From assembly GCF_018987265.1 (NCBI RefSeq), contig NZ_CP076854.1:1674001-1738000 (forward strand): 64,000 nucleotides of DNA. Direction: 5' to 3'. The position numbers and the translations under genes were made by a program. Position 1 is the first letter of the stretch. Each line of letters opens with the position of its first letter. Below the pieces are notes generated by a model that was not told where the DNA came from, did not search any database, and saw only the letters and a list, made by a program, of their open reading frames with translations. The stretch is from Rhizobium sp. WYJ-E13. Lineage in GTDB: Bacteria > Pseudomonadota > Alphaproteobacteria > Rhizobiales > Rhizobiaceae. Positions 8,831-17,400 of this stretch are shown piece after piece.

Positions 8831-9649
8831 ATGATGGCCGAAGCCACTATCAATTCTCACGCTCCACGCGTGACGCTGATAACGGTTTGCTGGAATGCAG
8901 AGCGAACGATCGCCGACACACTAAAATCCATTGACGGTCAAACCTATCGGGACTTTGAGCACATCATCATCGATGGAGGCTCAACTGACGAGACTCTTTC
9001 TATCATTGCCGAGGCGAACAGCGTCAACCGGCACGTGTTTTCTGGCCCAGATGCCGGAATTTATTACGCGATGAACAAGGGGATCGATATCGCCAAAGGC
9101 GACATCATCGGATTTTTGAACGCAGACGATATATTCGAAGACAAGGACTCGCTCGCGGCCGTCGCATCTGCGCTTGAGGATGAAGCCTACGACGCTTGCT
9201 ACGGCGACCTTATTTATGTTTCCAATCGCAACCCGAGCCGGAGGATGCGTCACTGGAAATCAGGCCCATTCAAACCAGGTTTATTTCAGCGTGGATGGTG
9301 CCCGCCCCATCCCACGTTTTACGTTAGGCGCCGCATTTATAACAAGCTTGGTAAGTTTGATTTGCGTTATAGACTCGGTGCGGACGTTGAGCTCATGCTG
9401 CGGTTTCTGGAGATCGGTCGCATTAACGCAATCTATATTCCGCGGGTTCTAGTCAGGATGCGATTAGGCGGCGCGACGAATAAAAGCGCCAGAAATATTT
9501 CGCGCCAAAATTCAGAGATACTCCGCGCGTTTCACGAGCACGGATTCAAAATTTCAGTCCCGAAATTCTGGGTATCGAAGATCGTGAATCGTGTCGGCCA
9601 GTTTCTCACGCGAAACAGGAAACCGGAACCGCCGTCACAGGTCTTGTAG
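8831..9649 (+). CDS. Family 2 glycosyltransferase
   Basis: The 272-residue protein has a GT-A fold signature: VCWNAERTI near residue 18, IIDGGSTDET near 45 and GFLNADDIF near 95, where Asp-Asp supplies the metal/nucleotide-binding acidic motif. It would transfer one sugar to a growing lipid-linked glycan on the cytoplasmic face. Two adjacent ATG codons (8831 and 8834) are possible starts. It is divergent from rmlA and followed on the same strand by flippase-like and polymerase-like genes. Donor and acceptor sugars cannot be deduced. Confidence 0.88.
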   Translation: MMAEATINSHAPRVTLITVCWNAERTIADTLKSIDGQTYRDFEHIIIDGGSTDETLSIIAEANSVNRHVFSGPDAGIYYAMNKGIDIAKGDIIGFLNADDIFEDKDSLAAVASALEDEAYDACYGDLIYVSNRNPSRRMRHWKSGPFKPGLFQRGWCPPHPTFYVRRRIYNKLGKFDLRYRLGADVELMLRFLEIGRINAIYIPRVLVRMRLGGATNKSARNISRQNSEILRAFHEHGFKISVPKFWVSKIVNRVGQFLTRNRKPEPPSQVL

Positions 9650-9732
9650 TTCATTTTTGCCTTGACATTCAAAATGACGCCTTTGTTTCACGGCACCAGT
9701 CCACAAGGTTAGTGCATGCGACAGCGAACTGA

Positions 9733-10992
9733 ATGAATATCCATAGCAATCTCAAAACGTTCCTTACGCTGGGAAGAACGGCCTTTGCCGTCGCGTCCGC
9801 TCGGGTATTTTCACTATTACTGTTTATTATTACTGCGCGAATTTTCACCCCTGCCGACAATTCGCTCTTCATCTACGCAATCACAATGAGCCAACTCCTG
9901 GTACAAATTGGCACGCTGGGTTGGCTTAGCGTTATACGGCGCGAAATTTCGCGCGCCGAAGAGACCGATGCCCCTGCGGTGAAGGGATTTATCCTGCGTT
10001 CATTCCAAGTGCCAATGGCATCAATAGTCCTTATCGCCTTGGTTTTCGCGACCATTGCGCTTCTTCAAATCGGCACGATCAATTTCAACATATATATTTG
10101 CATATCGATCATCACTGTCATCTATTCTCTTCTTTTTATTTTCAGGGAATATTTGGCGGCACTCGGCCTACCTGCATCGAGCATACTTAGCGCGGAAACC
10201 ATTCCGTTTGCTGTGACCGGGCTTATTCTGCTTTCTACCGGTAACGCCGGCGTAACGCGGGCGCTCGTTTATTTTTCTTTCGGGGTGGCCCTCGGTGTCC
10301 TCCTCCAAATTCTTTTGGTTAAAAACCGCCTGAGTAAGTTCCTTGCCGCTCCAAACAGTCTTTACAAAACTGCACATTGGAGCCGTGTTGCCGCCTTTGC
10401 GCTTGTGGGCTTTGGTGGGCGGACATTGCTTGATCGAATGGACACGATGGTGTTGCCGACGCTCGCCTCCGCCGAGGACCTGGCGATGTACAACTCAGCA
10501 TCCCGAATTTCGAGCCTTTTGATCATTGTACCCACGGTGCTGCTTCTTGTTTTCTCGCCGCGTCTGAGCAAAGCATTTGCAATGGGAAACGCCGATCAAC
10601 TGAAGCGAGATATGGTTTTGCAGACACTCTTGGTCGGGATCGGCGTCTTACCTCTCGCCGCATTCCTGATTGCGTTCCCCGGTATAACAATGGAAATTGT
10701 ATTCGGAACGGAATACAGAACCGCGGGGAATCTCATAAATCTGATTGTACTCTCGCAAGTTATGTTCGCGTTCTCATTGCCGTGGAGCAATCTCTTGCTC
10801 ATGAGCAATGGCGAGAGGATCTATGCGTTTGCGCACCTGATCGCTCTGGTCACCGCTGGGATAATCGCCTTTGGACTGGCTGATACCCTTGGTGCTTATG
10901 CGGTGGCATTGGCGGCGACAGCAGCTAACACGTTTCTTTTCGTCGCATTCTTTCTTACTGGCCTGTTCAGACTGGTAGACGGTGGACAATGA
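9733..10992 (+). CDS. Wzx-like oligosaccharide flippase
   Basis: The 419-residue protein is almost entirely hydrophobic, with about 12 membrane segments and a short charged N-terminus, as in the MATE/MOP-type polysaccharide flippases. It would move lipid-linked repeat units across the inner membrane. The local DNA is visibly richer in A+T than the stress genes further right, as often seen for Wzx/Wzy genes acquired by transfer. The stop overlaps the start of the next membrane protein gene by 4 bases (ATGA), so the two are coupled. Assignment is from topology and context, not from a diagnostic motif. Confidence 0.75.
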   Translation: MNIHSNLKTFLTLGRTAFAVASARVFSLLLFIITARIFTPADNSLFIYAITMSQLLVQIGTLGWLSVIRREISRAEETDAPAVKGFILRSFQVPMASIVLIALVFATIALLQIGTINFNIYICISIITVIYSLLFIFREYLAALGLPASSILSAETIPFAVTGLILLSTGNAGVTRALVYFSFGVALGVLLQILLVKNRLSKFLAAPNSLYKTAHWSRVAAFALVGFGGRTLLDRMDTMVLPTLASAEDLAMYNSASRISSLLIIVPTVLLLVFSPRLSKAFAMGNADQLKRDMVLQTLLVGIGVLPLAAFLIAFPGITMEIVFGTEYRTAGNLINLIVLSQVMFAFSLPWSNLLLMSNGERIYAFAHLIALVTAGIIAFGLADTLGAYAVALAATAANTFLFVAFFLTGLFRLVDGGQ

Positions 10993-12284
10993 TCGCCCTG
11001 AAATTGCTCGCGACTGCCTGCTTCTTGTTTTCTTGGTGGCGCTCCAAACAGTCGTCATCGGCACAAGTTAGCGATTTTTTCATTCTCTCGTTTTTGATCA
11101 TTTTCCTTCCCGGCTACCTATTTCTGCCGAGCGGTGAAACCACTCTCAATGGGCTGGACCTATCCGATAGGTCAGCGCTTGCTGCTGAGTATGGGTTCAG
11201 CTTGGCGCTCATTTGTGGATCGGGGGTCTTCTTTCTCAGACGCCGCCTCCGGCCGTCAGCAGAGAATTTAGAACGGAAAGCCAGCGTCCATTCCGACCCA
11301 CCAACTTTTTTTTGGAGTGTGAGCGCGATTACGGCTTCCCTGCTCATATTTGCGTTTCTCATGTTGAATGCAGAATTCCGTGATTTCAAATGGAATGTTC
11401 TGCGATATCTAACGATCAACCTTGATGGTCCGGAATATAGAACATTAAGGGGCACGACTTACTATCAATCTTGGGTGGTAGAAAGCCTGGTCGGACGTCT
11501 CCGATTTACCTTGTACCCGATCCTATTTTGTCTCATTGCCTATCCAATAATTATAAGAAAGCATTATATATTTGCGCTAATCTCTTCCATAATATTTTTC
11601 GTTCTTCTTCCTGGATCTCTCTCAAAGTTGCCGATCTTGTTTTTTTCGGGTTACATGATTCTTTTGCTCGCACAACGCCGCCGTGCACTTCTTGATATCG
11701 AGACATTGACGATCGTCTCAATCGTCTCAGCCGGTCTGGCAGTAGGCGTACTTTCCTTACTATACTTTGGCCAATATCGACTGGCGATCATGAACGGAAC
11801 GCTACAACCAGTGCCGCTCGCACTCGAACGTATTTGGGGAGAACCTTACTCGATAATCGTGCGATACTTTACAGTTTACCCCGATATGAAGTCATTCGCG
11901 GGTTTTGGCGGCATCAACCTTATCGCCCAAATGATAGGCGTGCCGGTTCGGATGCCTGACGTGGAGGTAGCGCGAACCCTGCTTGGACCCGATAGCGGAA
12001 GCAATCCCGGCGTGTTCTTTGTCGGTGGCTATGCGGCGTTCGGTTATTTCGGCATAGTCATCTTCTCGTTTCTCGGATTTGGACTGCTTTGGATATTGGA
12101 TGAAATTCAACAGCTGATTCAAACGCCGATCTTACGAGCGACCTATTTTTCAACGGTCGGAATGAACGTTATTTTCTTGAATCAGATCGCGTTGCAGACG
12201 GCCCTCATCACCTATGGGCTCGCCGTGATCCCCGTCGTCATCTTCCTTTTGGATCGTGTAGCGCGCCACCTGGCCAAGCAATGA
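10989..12284 (+). CDS. Wzy-like O-antigen polymerase/ligase candidate
   Basis: The 431-residue polytopic membrane protein has roughly 11 hydrophobic segments and a large hydrophilic stretch around residues 265-325, the usual layout of Wzy polymerases. It follows the flippase with an ATGA overlap. No conserved motif proves the role, because Wzy proteins share very little sequence. If correct, it would join repeat units in the periplasm by a Wzx/Wzy route separate from the Wzm/Wzt exporter on the other strand. The DNA is A+T-rich like the flippase gene. Confidence 0.6.
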   Translation: MIALKLLATACFLFSWWRSKQSSSAQVSDFFILSFLIIFLPGYLFLPSGETTLNGLDLSDRSALAAEYGFSLALICGSGVFFLRRRLRPSAENLERKASVHSDPPTFFWSVSAITASLLIFAFLMLNAEFRDFKWNVLRYLTINLDGPEYRTLRGTTYYQSWVVESLVGRLRFTLYPILFCLIAYPIIIRKHYIFALISSIIFFVLLPGSLSKLPILFFSGYMILLLAQRRRALLDIETLTIVSIVSAGLAVGVLSLLYFGQYRLAIMNGTLQPVPLALERIWGEPYSIIVRYFTVYPDMKSFAGFGGINLIAQMIGVPVRMPDVEVARTLLGPDSGSNPGVFFVGGYAAFGYFGIVIFSFLGFGLLWILDEIQQLIQTPILRATYFSTVGMNVIFLNQIALQTALITYGLAVIPVVIFLLDRVARHLAKQ

Positions 12285-12386
12285 AGTACTGCAGAAATAA
12301 TGCCTGGAAGCTGTGGGCTGACACGTTTGCCATAAGGCGTCTGCCGTGTTAGCAACGATGCTTCACTCAGGCAGTAGAGAACTTTT

Positions 12387-12530
12387 ATGCGGTGGACAGA
12401 CCAGCAGCGCGCGATCATCATCGCGGCTTGTTTGACGGTTCTTTTCTACGTCGCGATTTCTTACGCCAAATCGGCTGCACTGCTTCCACCTCCTCAATGG
12501 AGCGAGAATGAGCGATCGCTACTACAGTGA
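12387..12530 (+). CDS. Possible 47-residue single-pass membrane protein
   Basis: A short open frame begins with ATG at 12387 and ends with TGA at 12530. The product would have a charged N-terminus (MRWTDQQRA), one hydrophobic segment of about 18 residues and a polar tail, which is what a small inner-membrane protein looks like. The upstream AGAGA is a poor ribosome site. It follows the polymerase-like gene by about 100 bases. I recognise no family, and it could be chance. Confidence 0.3.
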   Translation: MRWTDQQRAIIIAACLTVLFYVAISYAKSAALLPPPQWSENERSLLQ

Positions 12531-12909
12531 GAGTTTCAAATTCCTTCATTGATCATGCGTCGGCGTTTAATATTAACGTAACGTGCGTTCTCTCTTGAGA
12601 TGTAGCAAGCGGCCTCGCTCCGCTTTAAGCAACAAATAATGATAGGCGAAAGCCCGATCCCTTGTGAACGGTCCGCAGTACTGCAGCAATGGACTCGGAC
12701 CAGTCGAAGACCTCGCTATCAAGCTTTTCGGTATGGTAACCCGCTTGGCATCGTAGGAGGTTTGGAGGCGGCGCTTTCGCTCGCTCAGTTCATCGACTGA
12801 ACAGTCCGACCCGAACAGGATTTGCGTCTACATCGATTCAGTTCTGCCAAGTGTATGCAATGTCATTTGGGACCTGGAATCCAAGGCCTTTCCAGGACAT
12901 CCATTCGCA
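12531..12909. other. Gene-poor gap with possible decayed coding remnant
   Basis: No convincing intact gene is present. On the minus strand between about 12,850 and 12,630 two overlapping frames stay open for 40-55 codons with plausible amino-acid use but no start, and one is cut by an early stop. This suggests an eroded gene end. There is no terminator-like hairpin with a T run. Confidence 0.3.
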
Positions 12910-13350
12910 TTAAGCAAACACCACCATCTGCGGCGGCACCACCGCCATCGTACCAGCACGCTTAGCGGTGACATACTTCAAAAGCTCTTCGACCACCCTT
13001 GGCATGACAGGTTTTGCCACCACGCCGAGTGCGCCGCGGACACCACCCGCAACCACTTCCGGATTGGCAGTCATGAAGACAACGGAAATGCCATGGTCTT
13101 CTGCGAGCTGCCGGCCGATCTCAGGGCCGGTGGCGCCATCGGAGAGGTTGACGTCGACGAAGGCGATGTCAGCAAGGGGTGCTAGGCTGAGGGCCGCTTC
13201 CCGACCCGATGCGAGACCCGCGACATGTAATCCCATGTCCTCGATAATCGTTTCGAGATCGAGAGCTATCAACAGTTCGTCTTCGACAATCAGCACTCGC
13301 TGCTCCATGAGATGTTCCCGTTGCCAGCTACGCACGACATTCGTGGCCAT
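12910..13350 (-). CDS. Single-domain response regulator (receiver only)
   Basis: The 146-residue protein is a lone receiver domain: the acidic pair in IVEDE (about 21-25), phospho-acceptor Asp66 in FVDVNLSDG, Thr94 in VFMTANPE and the conserved Lys113 in VVAKPV. There is no output domain, so it should act by protein contact or as a phosphate sink. The ATG at 13348-13350 has GAGGG 7 bases upstream; a second ATG 42 bases later is also usable. A perfect EcfG-type promoter lies about 75 bases upstream, so it probably belongs to the general stress response, where several stand-alone receivers are known in alphaproteobacteria. No histidine kinase is nearby. Confidence 0.88.
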   Translation of the reverse strand: MATNVVRSWQREHLMEQRVLIVEDELLIALDLETIIEDMGLHVAGLASGREAALSLAPLADIAFVDVNLSDGATGPEIGRQLAEDHGISVVFMTANPEVVAGGVRGALGVVAKPVMPRVVEELLKYVTAKRAGTMAVVPPQMVVFA

Positions 13351-13424
13351 GACAGATCCCTCGTATGCTTTGAGGAGACTTCGCTTCGTGGAGGGCAGAT
13401 TGCTTCCACGAAGCCCAGAGCTTA

Positions 13425-13449
13425 AACGAGCCATGCGACGAGATGTTCC
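13425..13449 (-). promoter_or_regulatory. EcfG-type general stress promoter
   Basis: Read on the minus strand, the site is GGAAC, 16 bases, CGTT, a perfect match to the rhizobial EcfG (RpoE2) promoter pattern. Its -10 is about 75 bases upstream of the receiver gene start at 13350, giving a leader of roughly 65-70 nt. Confidence 0.75.
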
Positions 13450-13473
13450 GGCATGAAACGCAGTATTTCTCAA

Positions 13474-13488
13474 TTAAACTTCTGTTAA
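13474..13488. promoter_or_regulatory. Possible CtrA box
   Basis: TTAA-N7-TTAA matches the full CtrA recognition pattern of alphaproteobacteria. It lies upstream of the EcfG-type promoter in a short A+T-rich tract, so chance is a real possibility. Confidence 0.25.
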
Positions 13489-13524
13489 TATTAATAATTT
13501 CTTATTTTCCCTAGAAGCTTACAG

Positions 13525-13550
13525 TAAAGGCGGCGGCTATACCGCCTTTA
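13525..13550 (-). terminator. Hairpin after msrA, weak terminator
   Basis: A perfect 9-bp stem (TAAAGGCGG/CCGCCTTTA) with an 8-base loop lies just past the msrA stop codon. The tail on the minus strand is only weakly T-rich, so it may act as a partial terminator or as a 3'-end stabiliser. Confidence 0.4.
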
Positions 13551-13573
13551 AGGTATTTCGGTTGAGAGACTTC

Positions 13574-14284
13574 TCAACCCTTGGCCTTCAGCACCAGAAC
13601 CGGATCCTTGCTGTAATCGGCGGGAAAGATCTGCTTCAGGTTTTCGATCTTCGGCAGGTCGTTATAGACGATATAGGGATAGGTCGGGTTCAGCGTCAGG
13701 AAATCCTGGTGATACTGCTCGGCCGGGTAGAAGCCCGTATAGTCGGTAACCTTGGTGACGATCGGCTGTTTGAAGACATGCGCCTTGTCGAGCTGGGCGA
13801 TATAGGCTTCGGCGACCTTTCGCTGCTCTGGGTCGGAGATGAACAGCGCCGAGCGGTATTGGGTGCCCTGGTCCGGTCCCTGGAAATTGAGCTGTGTCGG
13901 GTTGTGCGCGACCGAGAAGAAGACCTGCAGGAGCTTGCCGTAGCTGACCTCTCTCGGATCGAAGGTCACCTTAACGGATTCGGCATGGCCTGTCGTACCG
14001 GTACTGACCGTTTCGTACCTGGCGGTTGCCGCTTCACCGCCGGCATAGCCGGAAACGGCGCTTTTGACACCCTTCACATGCTGGAAGACGCCCTGGACGC
14101 CCCAAAAGCAGCCGCCGGCGAAGACGGCGGTCTCCGTGCCGGACCTGCCCGCCTCGTCGATGGCAGGGGCTGGAATGACGACAGCATCTTCTGCCGCCCG
14201 GGTGGCCACGGAACCGAGGCCGAGCGAAAGGGCTGCGGTTGCGAAAAGCGCGACAAGGAACTTGCCTGATGTGGATATGGGCAT
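13574..14284 (-). CDS. msrA: Periplasmic peptide-methionine (S)-S-oxide reductase
   Basis: The 236-residue protein reduces the S-epimer of methionine sulfoxide in oxidised proteins. The catalytic cysteine is in AGGCFWGVQG (Cys59), and the family motifs GYAGG, YHQDF and the GHAES stretch follow. The first 30 residues form a signal peptide ending near ATRA-AED, so this copy acts in the periplasm, unlike cytoplasmic MsrA. The ATG at 14282-14284 is preceded by GGAGG at a good distance; upstream in-frame codons read through the promoter region. It is divergent from the macroglobulin gene, and the pairing fits a theme of envelope protein protection. Confidence 0.93.
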   Translation of the reverse strand: MPISTSGKFLVALFATAALSLGLGSVATRAAEDAVVIPAPAIDEAGRSGTETAVFAGGCFWGVQGVFQHVKGVKSAVSGYAGGEAATARYETVSTGTTGHAESVKVTFDPREVSYGKLLQVFFSVAHNPTQLNFQGPDQGTQYRSALFISDPEQRKVAEAYIAQLDKAHVFKQPIVTKVTDYTGFYPAEQYHQDFLTLNPTYPYIVYNDLPKIENLKQIFPADYSKDPVLVLKAKG

Positions 14285-14486
14285 GGGGCTACCTCCGGAA
14301 ACAACATCGCCAAATCCTTGCCGAACGACGAAAAAGCCGCAAATCACAAGCTGTTCACTCACGCCGATGTGACGATTACACGAAAGCGAATGTGCGAAAC
14401 CGGAACAGGCGGGAAGGTGAGTTGACAATTCCCTGAGGAGTGGGGACAGTGCCGCCCGGTTCAGAGCCAGCACCCGGGGGGATCCA

Positions 14487-17400
14487 ATGTCTGCGCGCTC
14501 GTTCTTCGCCTTTTCTGTCCTTGCCGTATCTATGATTTTTGCAGGCCCGCCGGCTTTTTCTGCCGATGCCAAGCGCGATATCGTTACCGTCAAGGACGCG
14601 GATTATTTCGGCTTCGACCTGCGCACCGAGCAGAACATTTCGCTCGATCAGTGCAAGGCGGCCTGCATCGGCGACAAGAGCTGCAAGGCCTTCACCTATA
14701 ATCCCAAGGTGAAGTGGTGCTTCCTGAAATCCGATTTCAAGACGATGAACGCCGCCCCCGGCGCGATTGCCGGCCGGATCGTTGAAACGACCGCTGCCGC
14801 CACGCCGAAAGAGCCGGATATCGGTGCGGCCCCTCGCCTGCCCTTCCTGTCCGACGATCTGGTCCAGCAGGCCCGCGATTTCCGCAATGATCTGACGCTG
14901 ACGGACGACCAGCAAGGCCAGGGTGTGGACAGCCTGACCGCTGGCGCGCGCCTCGACTTGACCGGCGGCAATCTTGCCGATGCGCTGAAGGCCTTCCATG
15001 GTGCCCTGTCGATTACCCCCGACGACGGCGATCTCTGGATCGAGACGGCGCGTGCCGCCACCTCGCTCGGCGCACCTGACAGCGGCATCTTCGGCCAGGC
15101 GGTGATCGATGCGTTGAACGGCTACCAGCTGACGCGCACGACCAACAAGCGCGCCGACGCGCTGGCAGTGCTTGCCAAGGCCCTGGAAAAGAACGCAAAT
15201 TACCGCGATGCGCTGAATAGCTATAAGGCGAGCCTGGCGCTCGTCAGCGCCAGGGACGTGCAGGCGGACTACCTGCAGCTCAAGCAGACGCAAGGCTTCC
15301 GCATCACCGAACATACTGTCGATGCCGATAGCGCCACACCGCGCGCCTGCGTCACCTTCTCCGAGGCACTGGTCAAGACGGTCGACTATACGCCCTTCGT
15401 GACGCTGAACGGGGCTGCACCCAAAGCGCTCGAAGCCAAGGACAAGCAGATCTGCGTCGAGGGCCTGACCCATGGCGAGACCTACAAGATTGGCTTCCGC
15501 ACCGGCCTGCCCTCCTCGGTCGACGAGGTTCTGGAAGCGCCTGTCACGATCGACGTCTATATCAAGGACCGCAGCCAGGTGGTGCGCTTTACCGGCGATA
15601 GCTTCGTGCTGCCGTCGACGGCGCGCCGCGGCGTGCCGATCGTCTCCGTCAATATGGCGTCTGCCAATCTGAAACTCTACCGGATCGGCGATCGCGGCAT
15701 TGCGCCGCTTCTGACGAGCTCGCAGTTCCTGACACAGCTTGACGGTTACAGCGCCCAGAACATCCAGGACCAGAGCGGCGAACTCGTTTGGCAGGGCTCG
15801 ATCGAGATCGCCAACGAGCTCAACAAGGATGTCGTGACCTCCTTCCCGGTCGACGAGGCACTGCCCGAGCGCAAGCCCGGCATCTATGTGCTCGTCGCCA
15901 CCCCGCCGACCGGTCCGGTACAGGACTGGGATTCGCAGGCGACGCAGTGGTTCCTCGTTTCCGATATCGGCATCACCACCTATGCCGGCACCGATGGTCT
16001 GAACGTCTTTGCCCGCTCGCTTGCGTCGGCCAAGCCGATGGCCGGCGTCGAGCTGCAGCTTCTTGCCAAGAACAATGAGGTCCTCGGCACGGCGACGACC
16101 GATCAGAACGGTCGCGCCACCTTCACCGCCGGCCTGATGCGCGGCACCGCCGCACTCACACCCGCCGTCATCACCGCCAGGAACGGCACGTCCGACTATG
16201 TCTTCCTCGACATGACGCGCGCCGGCTTCGATCTCTCCGACCGTGGTGTCACCGGCCGCGCCGCGCCGGGTGCGATCGACGTACTGCCCTGGACCGAGCG
16301 CGGCATCTATCGCGCCGGCGAGACGGTGCATGCGGCAGCCCTTGCCCGCGACACGGACGGCAAGGTGATCGAGAACCTGCCGCTGACCTTCATCTTCTCA
16401 CGGCCCGACGGTGTGGAAGACCGGCGCATCGTCAGCCAGACGAGCAATCTCGGCGGCTATCAGGTGGACCTGCAGACGCAGGAAAACGCCATGCGCGGCA
16501 CCTGGACGATGAACGTCTATACCGATCCGAAGGGCTCGGCGATCGCCACCAAGACCTTCCTCGTCGACGATTTCGTGCCAGATCGCACCGACATGGAGAT
16601 CAAGACCGTGTCCAAGGAAATCGGCACGGATACGGCCGCCACCATCACGATTTCCGGCAAATATCTCTATGGCGCCCCGGCGGCCGCCCTGACGATTGAG
16701 GGCGATGTCGTCGTCAAGCCGACGCGCGAAAATGCCGCCTATCCCGGCTATCAATTCGGCCTTGCCGATGAAGAGGCGAGCGAGGATTCGCGCCAGCCGA
16801 TCGACGGGTTGCCGGAGCTCGACGAGAATGGCGAGGCCTCGACCGATCTGACGATCGGCGAACTGCCGGCAACGACACAACTCCTCAACGCTACCGTCTA
16901 TCTGCGCATGCAGGAGCCCGGCGGCCGTGCCATCGAGCGCTCGCTGGACATCCCGGTCAAGGCCGATCAGGCCGCAATCGGCATCAAGCCGGAATTCGAT
17001 GGCGACCTGCCGGAGAATGCGCTCGCAAATTTCACGGTGATCGGCCTCGATACCCAGGGCCAGAAGCAGGAGATGACGGGCCTGCGTTGGAAATTCTACA
17101 AGCTTCGCCGCGACTATCAGTGGTATCGCGAAGGCACTGCCTGGAAATACGAGCCGACCTATACGCCCGAAGAGGTCGCCTCCGGCTCGGTGGATGCGAC
17201 GGCTGAAAATGGCGGCAAAATCCAGGCACCGGTCGAGTGGGGCCGCTACCGGCTCGAGGTGGAAAGCACCGATCCCGACGGCCCGGCCTCGAGCGTCGAA
17301 TTCGATGCCGGCTGGTTTGTCGCCTCGACCTCGACGGAAACGCCTGATGGTCTCGAAATTGCTCTCGACAAGGACAGCTATCATGTCGGCGAAACGGCCA

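Noticed and set aside
8662..8853. 63-codon minus-strand frame in the rmlA/glycosyltransferase gap
   Set aside because: It overlaps the start of the glycosyltransferase gene, has no ribosome site and occupies the expected divergent promoter region.
13560..13579. Second hairpin GGTTGAGA/TCTCAACC at the msrA stop codon
   Set aside because: It overlaps the coding end and has no T run on either strand, so I did not call it a terminator.
14376..16331. Minus-strand open frame of 651 codons spanning the msrA/macroglobulin divergent region
   Set aside because: It covers the promoter region and the macroglobulin 5' end in antisense and has no ribosome site or recognisable domain.
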